NCBI RefSeq assembly: GCF_963169125.1
Contig: NC_084798.1
Location: 170,963,980-171,027,979 of the forward strand
Direction of reading: 5' to 3'
DNA: 64,000 nucleotides
DNA from: Humulus lupulus
Lineage: Eukaryota; Streptophyta; Magnoliopsida; Rosales; Cannabaceae
The first letter of the stretch is position 1, and the number at the start of each line of letters is the position of its first letter. The notes under the pieces were generated by a model, which saw only the letters and a list, made by a program, of their open reading frames with translations, had not been told where the DNA came from and searched no databases. This document shows positions 39,059-50,137 of the stretch, one piece after another. The position numbers and the translations under genes are program-made.

Positions 39059-39901
39059 GCGTGCTAAGCGCTGGTCGATATGGTTAGGCCTAATCAGGAG
39101 CACATCATACGCTTGTCCGACCCAATGGTCATGGAAAATTAAGTGCCAGGTACGTTGTGCCAGCCCCAAGGCTTGTTATACAGAGGATAGGCCAATGGGC
39201 CCCAGGGTGACTTATTAGTCCCATATCCTAGGGTCGGGCCCTAGTATGATTTATTAATCATGTAATTTGGGCAACAGGCCCTAGTATGATTTATTAATCA
39301 TGTATTTTGGGCAACGGACCCCAGTATGATTCATTAATCATTTAATTAGGGCAGCTGGCCCCATATGACAATGTAGTCATTTATATGAATGTTATGCATG
39401 CATGAGTAGGGTTAATACTGGTAGGCATGCTTATTATGACTTGGTAACATGTTATTAACTACTTATGAGCAAGTTTAAGTTTTCTTGCTGAGCCTTGGCT
39501 CACGGGTGCTATGTGGTGCAAGTAAGGGGAAAGGGCAACTGGACTAGCCATGAGTTGGAGAGCTTCGGTGGCAATGTGTACATATGCGGCTACTCAACCA
39601 CAACGGCTGGGGTTTCTCAGAGGGACTAGGGTTAAACTTTATTTTTGCCGCTTAGGTTAGTGGGTTGTGACTTTTGAGTTGTAATTACCCTTTAGAACTG
39701 TAAACAACTTTGTAAACGTTTATTATGGGATCCCATGTACAACTTAATGTTTTAACGAAATAACTATTCCTTTTGACTGAAATGTAACCCTAAATTGTTA
39801 ATCATGTTTAGTTGCACATTTATGGCCAAATGACTCGTTTAGTGAGCCTAACACTATTTAAAATACATAGTGTAATGGTCTTGACAATCCAGGGCGTGAC
39901 A
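39059..39901 (+). repeat. Truncated gypsy-type LTR, 3' part
   Basis: Contains the LTR module CTTGCTGAGCCTTGGCTCAC...TGTGGTGCAAG (39483-39521) and GGGATCCCATG (39728), and ends CAGGGCGTGACA at 39901. No primer site follows and no 5' LTR end is visible, so it is a truncated remnant of the same broad LTR group as the Tekay element. Confidence 0.65.
39190..39380 (+). repeat. About 40-bp tandem repeats in the truncated LTR
   Basis: Four to five units containing GGGC(A/C)(A/G)C...GGCCC(C/T)AGTATGATTTATTAATCAT. They lie upstream of the conserved 3' LTR module. Confidence 0.85.
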
Positions 39902-40126
39902 GCCTTGGACATGTCTAGTTTCACCATCATGTTGCCTATCTTTCCTCTTTATCAAAGAGAATTCTCTGTTCGCAGTTAAAATCAATTACTAAATAAAAAG
40001 ACTAATTGTCCTCTACAAATGGGAGGTTGCTCACTGTTTATAGGGACTTTCATGTTGGGACATCACATAGGTTACTAGTCATTTTAACTATGTTGTTATC
40101 AAGTTATTTTTTAGTTAATACATTAA

Positions 40127-41533
40127 GAGCATATCCAATAGGATGCTATAATAGTTGTGTATTTCTATGTTTTGGCACATTTTTTAACCAAATTCGGCAT
40201 AAAATATAGCATGAGCCAAATTTGATACAATAAGTATACCCTTTATTATTTACTCTTTCGCTGACTAATCAACAAATTTTACCTTTTTTATTTACCGCTT
40301 TGCCACTAATTAATATTATTTGTTAATTAAAAGTTTTTTAACTTTTGTATTTATTTCAATATATTTTTTGATAAAAATTAAAGAATATATAGCATTTTTG
40401 TCTCCGAATGATTCGCAATGTTAAAAATTCACCACAAACTATACACGTTATAGAAATATGGGACTTTAGTTGGTTTTCGTCCTAGGTGGCTAATAGATTG
40501 ACGATGTGGCATTTTGTTTGTTGATGAGGCAATGCCATGTGTATAATAATTAACAATTTTGCCCCCGAACTTTGACTACTACCAAATTGTGTCATTTTTA
40601 TTAAATCTAATTTAATTTTTTTAAGAAAATTATTTTTTTTCTTAAAAATAATAATTAAATCCTTAAAAATTAAAAAATATATATTTATATATTTAAGAGA
40701 TTAAAAAAATAAACAATACTAAAAGTATCAAATTAATTAAATATTTTTTAAATATTGAAAAATTAAAAATCTAATTAATAACAAATATTTTTCTTTTTGT
40801 TTTTACTTTTCTTTTACAATATAAAATAAATATATGTTAAAATGAAAATTAAAAATAAAAATAAATCCTAAAACAAAGTTTTTTCCTATTCGTCCTCCTC
40901 CCTTTAAATTAAAAGTTTTTTTAATTTGTTTAAGTCATTCATCTTTCTTTCTCCTCTTTAATTAAAATTTTTTTCTTTGTTTTAGTATTTATTTTAAATT
41001 TTCATTCTCAAATATAATAATAATATATTGTAAAAGAAAAGGAAAGGCAAAAGTAAAAAAGAGTTATTTGTTATTAATTAGATTTTTTATATTTTTCAAG
41101 GATTTAATTAATATTTTGTAAGAAAAAAATTATTTTTTTAATAAAAATGGCACAATTTGGTAGTGGTCAAAGTTCGGGGGTCAAAATTATTAATTATTCT
41201 ATACATGACATAGTTACATCAACAGATAAAATTGTCACATCATCAATTTGTTAGCCACCTATGACGAAATCTAACATAAGTCCCATATTACACTAACGTG
41301 TATAGTTCATGTGGAATTTTTAATATCACGAATCATTCGGAGCGCGCGATATATAATGTTCATAGTTAGGGGGTATAAAAGTTAACTATTCAAAATTAAA
41401 TGACTTTGTTGACTTTTTGAGTAAATTTTCATGTCGTGCATTGGAGCACAATTGCAAAAATTGGTTCAATAACATTAGCTTGTTTTTTGTGTCAAATTTG
41501 GCATAAAATTTGCATCATCCATCTGAGATGGTC
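40127..41533. mobile_element. Tourist-like (PIF/Harbinger) MITE with a nested insertion
   Basis: The left end GAGCATATCCAATAGGATGC and the right end GCATCATCCATCTGAGATGGTC are imperfect inverted repeats, flanked on both sides by TAA (40124-40126 and 41534-41536), the PIF/Harbinger duplication. GAGCATxTCCAATxG is the typical terminus of abundant plant Tourist elements. About 0.94 kb of foldback DNA sits inside; without it the MITE is about 470 bp. Confidence 0.65.
40402..41342. mobile_element. Foldback element with about 200-bp terminal inverted repeats
   Basis: The left arm 40402-40604 begins CTCCGAATGATTCG and the right arm 41139-41342 ends CGAATCATTCGGAG. The arms match in inverse orientation over features such as ACTATACACGTTA, ATATGGGACTT and CCCCCGAACTTTGAC. 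The AT-rich centre has no ORF. Long inverted arms suggest a non-autonomous Mutator-like element, but no clear 9-bp duplication is seen. Confidence 0.7.
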
Positions 41534-41582
41534 TAAGGTTGTAGGGTTGTGATAGAGCTCTTGGATTGCTTTGGTGTTGTCA

Positions 41583-41769
41583 GCAAGCCCGGCTCTGGGC
41601 ACAGGCGGGCCAGGCCTGTGCCTTAGGCCCCCACATAATGAGACCCAATTTTTTTTTTAAATGTCATTTTTTTACATAAACAAAGGTCCCAAAATTTTGA
41701 AAATATCATTTTATATATAATTTTTTTTTTAAATCGTATAGGGCCTCATACCACTCACGGCCGGCCCTA
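41583..41769. mobile_element. Possible hAT-like MITE
   Basis: The left AGCCCGGCTCTGGGC and right CACGGCCGGCCCTAG are short imperfect inverted termini enclosing AT-rich sequence with internal AGGCC(C/T) repeats. TGTTGTCA precedes and TGTTATGTCA follows, possibly a decayed 8-bp duplication. Confidence 0.45.
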
Positions 41770-44700
41770 GTGTTATGTCATGAAATTTTTGGGCATGGCC
41801 AAGTTTCTCAGGTTTGAAAAGGCTAAGCTGTGGCCTAAGCACTATTTTTTTTTATTTGTCGTAAACTAATAATCGGTTACTATTTGGAAACTGGACTTGT
41901 AACTAATTACTATGCAGTATCTTCTAGATTTCATAAAAATTCAAATTTAATTTCGATTTTTAATCTAATATCATTGGTAAGCCTTGATCTTTTTATTGGA
42001 ATGATAGACCAATTAATTTGTTCTTGATTATCACAAAATTGACGAAACCAAATTTTTTTATTAAACAAATTTTTTTAAAATTGCGAATCATCACTAAAAT
42101 CCATTCTTGATCAAATTTGTGGTCACAAATTCAATTTTAGGAGATGAGGAAGATTGAGTTTTATCAATATTCATTTTAAATTTTGAATATATTTTTTTAA
42201 TTGATTGATTGATTTTTTTTAATGAAAACATGTAAAAAAAATAGGTAGGTAACTATTTGGTATTTTGTGTTTTTGTAAAATATCATTTTGGTATCCTCTA
42301 TTGACAATAATGCTTATTTGGTACTATGTATATTTAAATCGTACATATTTAGTACTATAAACTTAAAGTTAATTGATAAAATTTTGTCAATTTAATCAAA
42401 CTGCTCTCAATTATATGAGTACTAAATTCAAATTTAATTACATATAATTCATAGTAGTTTAGTCATATTGATAAATTGTTGTTATCAAATCTTAGTCTAG
42501 AGTATACCAAATATATATGCTTTTAAAATATATGGTATCATATAATCATTATCGAAAAAAAAGAGGGTGCCAAAATGATACTTTGCAAAAATACAGAGTA
42601 CAAAATGAGTAAATTCTCAAAAGAAATTATTGTTAGATAATTCTAGAGAACAGTTATGGTAGGTCCTTTTATTGTTTTCGGCAAAAGTATAAGTTGTAAA
42701 CCTCATTTTTTTATACGACAATGTACATTATAGTTATTTAGAACATCCTGCAAATTTTCAGAAAATTATAAATAATTTAGGGTGTCAAAATTCATATTCA
42801 AATAACATTTTCCATGCATGCCTAGTTTTATTTATACGAGTGTGAATGATATTTGAAACTGTGTTTTTTCGGCATCCTAAATTCTCTAAAAAAAATTTTT
42901 TGGAATTTTACAAGAAATCCTAAACAACCTCATATAAAAAATATGATTACAACTTATCAAAAGCCGGAAAAGAAAAAAGAATATACCGGTGGTTATTTTT
43001 TAGGGGAACTACTACAGCCACTTCCGATAATTATAATATAGTAGAAAACTTTAATTGAGTACCAAATCTCATAAAAAAAAAAGAAGCTAATACATCAAAA
43101 TTTTGTATCTTTTAAACAAGCTAATTTTCTCATAAATATATAATACGCACAATTCTACTATGGTCCCCAAATTATCAAGGTTGTCTCTACTTCTAAGGTA
43201 AATGGAAGCACATAATATGAGAGCTAACATTTTTCAATATGAGTGAGAAATGATGGATCTTTTATACTCAATAACGTTTGATATCATGTTATGTATTATT
43301 TACAATGACCCATTTTAAAAATCAATTAGTAAAAAGTAGATTTCCATATTTAGATAAATATTTTACTAGTTTTACATTATTTCTACGAGAAACTGAGATA
43401 ATAATCCAAAGTATATGCTAAATGCGCCTCTACTCTAGGTCTCTTTGATGAGCCAAGACAAAAATAATTAAATGCGTAACAATTATGAAAAATTGATAGA
43501 AACCAACCAAACATGTATGCACTTAAAAGAAAAATCCTTTTGTAGCTTTTCCTAGCCTGTCAGCACAACAACAATTGGATCCGTACGTAAAATATATATT
43601 TTATTTATGGATATCGATTTTTCCCATATATTAATTTGTAATGTGATGTTCCAAGACTAAATAAATATATATATAAGATGATTTTGAGGTTGGGTCGATA
43701 TATAATGTCTTTTTTTATGCAACAAATATATTAATTTGCATGAAAAAGAAATTAATTATTTATTTATTTTAAATTCCATACATAGGATGTGATTAAGATT
43801 GAATCAATGCCAAATTCCGAATCTTTGAAATTCCTAAAATATTCAAATGCTAAAATCCTATAAATAACTAACATAAACTATAAAAGAAAAGCAATATTAA
43901 GGTTGAAAATCGTTTGGCTATCGTTATCTGTATTAATAATTTTGTTATTTCTCTTTCTTAACACATCTCTTTCACATTCCAATATGTTCCACAAATGGGC
44001 AGCTAAAAAGGAAAGAATGGAATATAGGTTCGAAAACTAAGTCCTACAAAGTTTAATTTCGTACTAGAAGTTTTTATTTTTTAGGGTAAATATATTATAA
44101 TTCTTTTTACTTTTACTGATATGTGTTAATTTTGTAACTAAAAAAAAGACTATGTTATTAAAAAATATATATTTATATCATTATATTATAATAGTTGTGA
44201 TTAGAAAGCTTATTATTATTATTTGCAAAAGAAGGATAAAAAAAACAATCTACTGTAATGTAGTTGAATCTACATTTATTCTTAATCAATTTTTTTTGTC
44301 ATTATATTTAAAAAGAATTGTTATTTAAAGTATATTGGCGATACCTTGTGAAAAAAAGTATATTGATACTTTCAAATTTTAATAGTGACATTATTTGGAA
44401 ACATAGATTGATGTGTTTACTTTTCTTTTATTTATGGGATACATAACATATAGTACTGGTGTTTGGTTACAGATCTTATCAAAATTAATCTTTTAATTTT
44501 TAATAGAATGACATAAAAACGTCAATAAGTGGGTGCTTGACCACATATTTCATATGAACTCTATTATTTTGGCGCGTATGATTTACTTTAAATTAATTTG
44601 ATGAAATTAAATTTGTAATGTTCACTTTCCTCACAATTTTTTTTTTTAAAAAAAAAAAAGAAGAATAGAAAAACTATTAAACAATTAAGATATTTTTTTC

Positions 44701-45199
44701 CGATTAAGTTAATTATTCTTATTATTATGAATTTTATATTATTGTGACCCTAATATACCTCATTTTGTAAAAAAATTATTTGGGTGAATGCAATGTTAAA
44801 ACAAAACCTTTTAAAAAAGTATTATTGATGACCATTGACCAACCAACTACACATTATTAACTAGGTCAATGGCTATATATACATATATATTTATATAGTA
44901 GTAGAGCCAATTAATAAAGAGGTCGGTTTTGAGAAAATAATATTACTCAAGAAAGAAAGAACTAAATGTTACTGTCGGCGCATAACGATCATCTTCATCA
45001 TTATCATCGTGGTCATCATCTTACCTAGCTATATATGTTGATATTAAATAATTGTCCAATAATATGTATATAAACGACACAAAATACACATGATCACTTT
45101 TATGAGATGGGACCATGACCATCTATATATTGTGGAAGTTATAATAGTAAAGTTCCTTTTTTAGTTTTATTTTTTATTTTTCATTTTTATATTTGCCCA

Positions 45200-45226
45200 A
45201 TTATATATATATATATATATATATAT
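45200..45226. repeat. (AT)n microsatellite
   Basis: About 13 consecutive AT units. Confidence 0.9.
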
Positions 45227-46234
45227 TGTTCAATATTTTATTGATTTGGTATATGTGAATTTTTATAAAAACACTATTTACAAATTAATGCGAAAATATA
45301 TGATTTTAAAAAAAAAAGAAAAAAAAACTAAAAAATCCATCGTTTCATTGAATAATAATACAGATCAAGTACACTATAATAACACTGTTTGATAAGTTAC
45401 AAACAGTAAGTTACTTCCCGAAAGGGTGAGCAAACAACAATAGAATGACCACATACAGTACACAATAGGCAAAAGTAAGTAAGAAAGAAAAGAATACCTA
45501 AAGTAAATACTACCAAGTCTTCCATTGAGAAAAATTGAAAAAGAAATACAAAACCAAATCCAAGATAGCAAAAATAAACATTATATATATATGTATATTT
45601 CATATCTAAAAACAAAAGCAAAATAAACGACAACCAGAACCTAATCTCTACAATAGTCACCATCACTCCACCCAACAATAACCCGATCGAAAAAGTAATC
45701 TCAATTTTAATTTTTTGGGCTGGAAAAGTGATCTCTCTAATTTCAATGATGGAAGAACAAAAACCTTATATTATGGGTTCTACCTTCTGAAGGGAATTAG
45801 AATATAACTAGGTTTAGAATCAAAATAAAAATTATCTTTCACGGATAGGATAGACCAATCAAGATAACTTATTTCATGTTAAATAAAGGACTTTTAGATT
45901 GATTTACATTTTCTGCATTCTATTAATTTGTTGAGAGAATTAATTCTCACTAACTTGAGTGTAGGATGACCTTAAGAGATTTCACATTCAACTTATTTTG
46001 CAATCAATCACTCCTTAAACATTTAAGCAAGATCATTAGTTAATTTCCATTTATGTATCATCTTCTCCCGTTAAATTTGTAACTTTTCAGATTGAACAAT
46101 AATCTCGTATTTTAATAATAGTATCAAACAATAAAATATTAATTAGATGTATAAGATATCTAAATATATATACATAAAAAAAAGAAGCTCAGTTACACTT
46201 GTTTCGCAGCTTAGAAGATAATTAATTGCACATA

Positions 46235-46255
46235 TAATAATAATAATAATAATAA
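46235..46255. repeat. (TAA)n microsatellite
   Basis: About seven TAA units within intergenic DNA. Confidence 0.9.
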
Positions 46256-46709
46256 TTTTAGTCATTAGTGCATGCTATCATTTGAACTCCATTTATTTAT
46301 TTATTATTACTTTTTTGCTTTAAAACCAATTTTTGTTGATTTGTTACATTAATTTACACACATTGATATTTTGATGGGTATTTCTTTTGGCACACATATA
46401 CTTTTTTCTTTTTTCATTTACTACAAAATTACTCATTTATAAAAGAAATAAAAAAAATCGTTTTACAATATTTTCTTAAAATAATAAAAGTTTTATACAT
46501 CTTCATATTAAAAAAATTGCAAAATTTAATTTTATTCTCTTAGAGACGTCAAATAAGAACAAATAATATTAAAATTATAAATAAAAAAGAAACTTACCTC
46601 ATAACAAATATTAGTAAATTACAAATGGTTTGACTTCATATTTGTGATAAAAATATTTACTTCGCAAGTAATAATGATGTGCGCATTCAAAATATGAATC
46701 AAATGTTTC

Positions 46710-46771
46710 ATTTACGACACAGGTTTCATTTTAGATAAATATTTACGACACAGGTTTCATTTTAGATAAAT
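46710..46771 (+). repeat. 31-bp perfect tandem duplication
   Basis: Two adjacent copies of a 31-bp unit beginning ATTTACGACACAGG (46710-46740 and 46741-46771). Confidence 0.92.
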
Positions 46772-48057
46772 ATAATAGGTTGAAAAAACTATTATGTTAC
46801 TGTGTGTAATGATTTTGTGCATATTTTGGGTACAAATATCATTACTATCCTAGTTAATATATTGAAAGTATGTAGTGTTAAAAAATATATTTTATGGTTA
46901 AATACTTGTAAGAATATTTGTGTAAATTTATAACAAATATATACTTAGAAAAAGTTAATTAATTTATAAGGGATGTACACAAAAAAAAAAGAAGGATGTG
47001 ATTAAAAGAACCTATTTTGATTATGATAGGTAAGGCCATCAAATTATCTAATCCAAAATGATATATCGATGAAAAGTGAAAACCAGTTTTGATTAGATAT
47101 CTAATAAATATTGATTTTAGAATCAATTAGATAATATTTGAAAACTACAAACTCAATTGTATTCATGAGTTAATTTTCTCTTTGAATTGTGGATCTTAAT
47201 TTAATTTAAAATTCACATTTTCTAAAAAAATATTACTAATGAATAGGGAGAGTGAAAATTTTCCAATATACATGTTTTTTTTTTAAGGAAATTATATATG
47301 TTATATAGGGTATTTATAAATAAATATATATATATATATATATATTGGTTCAAATATGAAAGTTTTCAATATATAGCAGTATCGATGAAAATTTATAATG
47401 GGTGTGAAAAATATTATTCATACGTACCTTATTATTACATTTGATTAAATTACTGCATAATATTATTAAAATTTCAATAATATAGACGTACATGTAGATG
47501 GTCCAAATTTACATTCAAATTCATATCTAAATTAATTCTGAAATAATTTTATGCGAGATATATGACCTCTAAAGAGCCAAAGGAAAGCCGATTTTTACTA
47601 TTGTTACTACGAATTTGAAACAATATATATTGTCCAATTTTAAAAAGTAATAAGAATTCGAATAATTCATGATCAGTTTATATTTATTTTACCATATTTG
47701 TGTAAAATTTTAAGAAGATTTATATGCATAGAATAACCAATGAAATAGACGAGCAGACGGGAAATTGATAGTACATTCTTATACGTATATATACATAATA
47801 ATTCTTACAAATAAAAAAACAAATATATATTATTGATATGCATAAAGTTGTGTATAAATACATATATATATATATATGCTTACTGTAAGCAGACTGTAAT
47901 GTATTATAAATACACATATTTATATACTCACTGTACGTAGACTGTAGTGTATCATGATATATATTATCAAATTATTAAATATATATAATATATGTATAAT
48001 TTCGATGATTACCTAGCATTAAGCCATAGCTAGGCATATATAATATGATTGATCATA

Positions 48058-48892
48058 TCAATTTGTGCTCATGAGAAGCTCCTCTATCATTTGCAATGCA
48101 GCTCTGTTCTCCTCTTCTTGCGTTGACCTTGACGACCCACCTTCTTCAAACGCCGCTGGCGAAGTTGACTCCGATGAACTACCACGTTGACCACAGCCGC
48201 CGCCGTTCATAACCTTCCCAAACTCAATGGTCAAAACCCACTTTGAATTATCCTTTTGAGGAGTAGTAGTAGCAGTAGTAGTACTAGTATTACTGATATT
48301 ATTATTATTCTTCGTATCAGAGCGTTGATAACCTCCGCCGCCGCTGCCGCCGCGCTTCTGCCACACTCCGATACAGCAGCTCTCAGTGTCGAGCCTCAGA
48401 CACGTCAAGGAGCGAGACGAAGGCGTTTTGAGACCGCATTTCCTCAGCTTTGATTTAAGGAGTTCAGATAAAGCCGAAGCCTTATTATTAGTGTTATTGT
48501 TACGATCTTGTTCTGCGGAGGTGGCGGAGGCGGCGGCAGTGATCTGATCAGGTACGGGGAAATTGGTCTTGGCGTTTCGGCCGTTCATCAAGACGGCGGC
48601 CTCATCGTACGCTCGAGCTGCGTCCTCGGCTGTCTCAAATGTTCCAAGCCACACTCTCCTCTTCCTGATACATATATATTTATAACATTTACGGGAACCA
48701 AAATAAAAGATCAATGTATATATATATAGTGATGATCACAACAAACAATATAATCTAAATTTATGTATGTGTATGTATATGTATGGAAAAATTGTACGTA
48801 AAAGTAACATACAATAAAGGGTGTCGAATTTCTGCAACCCAAGAGCCCCAATGTCGCTGTCTGACGCCTCTGAACTTCTTTGGTTGCACCAT
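48058..48892 (-). CDS. SHN: WIN1/SHINE-clade AP2/ERF transcription factor
   Basis: Two exons on the minus strand: 48892-48813 (80 nt, ATG at 48892) and 48664-48058 (stop TGA). The 148-bp intron has GTATGT and CAG borders and splits a Leu codon. The 228-residue product opens [20 protein letters not shown], and the AP2 domain (about residues 6-64) includes [19 protein letters not shown] and NAKTNFP. It has the two extra motifs that define the SHINE group: a middle motif ([19 protein letters not shown]) and a C-terminal motif ([14 protein letters not shown]). Family members are nuclear activators of cuticular wax and cutin genes and affect epidermal patterning. The linker has Gly, Asn and Thr runs longer than I recall for the Arabidopsis proteins. 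Everything expected is intact, so I regard it as functional; which SHN paralogue it is cannot be told. Confidence 0.97.
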
Positions 48893-49440
48893 TATTTTTG
48901 AATAAGAGAGAAGAAAGGTTTCGAAGGAGTTGTGTATTCGTACACTACTGTCGGTGATACACTGGAAATGTCATGAACCAATACTTCTATTTAAACTATA
49001 TTTCAAGCTAAGGAAAACATAAATATAAATGTAGAGCAATGATGGTATAATGACTAATAAAATGTAGAAAAGACATAAAGTAAGGATGTATTTATAAGAT
49101 ATTACCTAAAATGATGAGTCAATAATTGTTGACTATTCTGCAGTAAGATATATATTACTAAGGATGGTTGTTGTGCTTCATTCTCGTGGGCCTCAAAGTC
49201 TAAAATTTATGGTTTATTTTCGTACAAAAATTTATAAGGTGTCAACTTCTTCAGTTATTTACTACTACTCCTTAATTACTTCTTGTACTTAAATACAACA
49301 GTTTATTATTTTTTTGTTTGTATCAGCAGTCATTAATTTTATGCAAGAAATAACAATAATAATAAAAAGTTCGTGGAAATTAACTTATGTATGACTTTTA
49401 AAAAAATAAAAATAAAAACCTTCATTCAAATATTAAAGCG
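48893..49440 (-). promoter_or_regulatory. Likely promoter and leader of the SHINE-like gene
   Basis: On the minus strand GTTTAAATAG (about 48987-48996) is a TATA-like box about 100 bp before the start codon, followed by a leader containing TTTCTTCTCTCTT. Upstream sequence is AT-rich and ends at a retroelement remnant near 49464, so the uninterrupted proximal promoter is only about 0.5 kb. The TATA assignment is inference. Confidence 0.5.
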
Positions 49441-49463
49441 ATCCAGTACAAGACTATGACACA

Positions 49464-50137
49464 CTGGGATATATAGGATCAACACATAACCAAACTTTAT
49501 CCCCATCCAATCCTAAGAAGAATTTGGCAAGTCTATGAGCAATATTGTTACCTGATCTCTATAAACATGTGCCTAACCTTTGCAATAGAAAATTCATCTA
49601 GCTACTAAATTCTTTTTATACAATGAATACGGGGCACAAATTGGAAAGAAAAAAAACTAGGGAGGAAAAAGAGGGGGGAATTTTTTTATTTTTTTTTTAA
49701 ACAAGGTTATATTGCAAAGAGTCTATATATAAAAAAAAATAAAAAATAAAAAATTCCATAATTTTTGGGGGGCTACGACCCCCTTTTCCTTCTTACTGGG
49801 TCTATCCCAGTGAATACAAGAGTCTCCAAGCCAAGGCAACCACAACATAACCTTTATCATCTCGGATAACTACTCCTATACTTGTTTTTGCTTGTGAAAG
49901 AGAAGAGGAGCCATCAACATTAAAATTGAGCCTTCCAAGAGATGGAGGACTCCAACAAACTTTGCCTCTATTAACAACATTGTTATCTTGACATGTCGAT
50001 ATAGCATTCATATACTTCTGCAGGAAACTCCAACATTAAACACAATATGAGAAGGTGCATTAGATAATCCTTTGTCAAGCAATGAATTTCTATCATTCCA
50101 AACGGCCCACAACAAAGAAAGAAACAATTGAATCTGA
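49464..50137 (-). pseudogene. LINE-type RNase H domain remnant
   Basis: Minus strand: KVCWSPPSLGRLNFNVDGSS, then ASIGVVIRDDKGYVVVALAW-like sequence (49802-50011). After an insertion of poly-A/T-rich DNA (about 49635-49795) comes SGNNIAHRLAKFFLGLDGDK, then VWLCVDPIYPSVS and a stop near 49466. Upstream pieces (about 50011-50120) read WAVWNDRNSLLDKGL in another frame. This is the plant-type RNase H domain found at the end of LINE reverse transcriptases (RVT_3 type), frameshifted and interrupted. Confidence 0.72.

Larger units (their letters stand above)
41770..48057. other. AT-rich intergenic DNA downstream of the SHINE-like gene
   Basis: Six kilobases without a recognisable coding region. There are microsatellites at 45200-45226 (AT), 46235-46255 (TAA) and 47323-47345 (AT), and a 31-bp duplication at 46710-46771. 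The minus-strand open frames at 45374-45678 are hydrophobic low-complexity translations of AT-rich DNA, not a family I know. Confidence 0.5.

Noticed and set aside
41583..41769. Possible structured RNA from the GC-rich inverted ends
   Set aside because: Short inverted termini with a possible 8-bp duplication fit a MITE better; nothing supports an RNA gene.
45374..45678. Minus-strand hydrophobic ORF of 93 codons
   Set aside because: Phe/Leu/Tyr-rich translation of AT-rich intergenic DNA, no splice or start context and no family match.
48256..48729. Plus-strand ORFs over the SHINE-like gene
   Set aside because: Antisense shadows of a clear AP2/ERF coding region.
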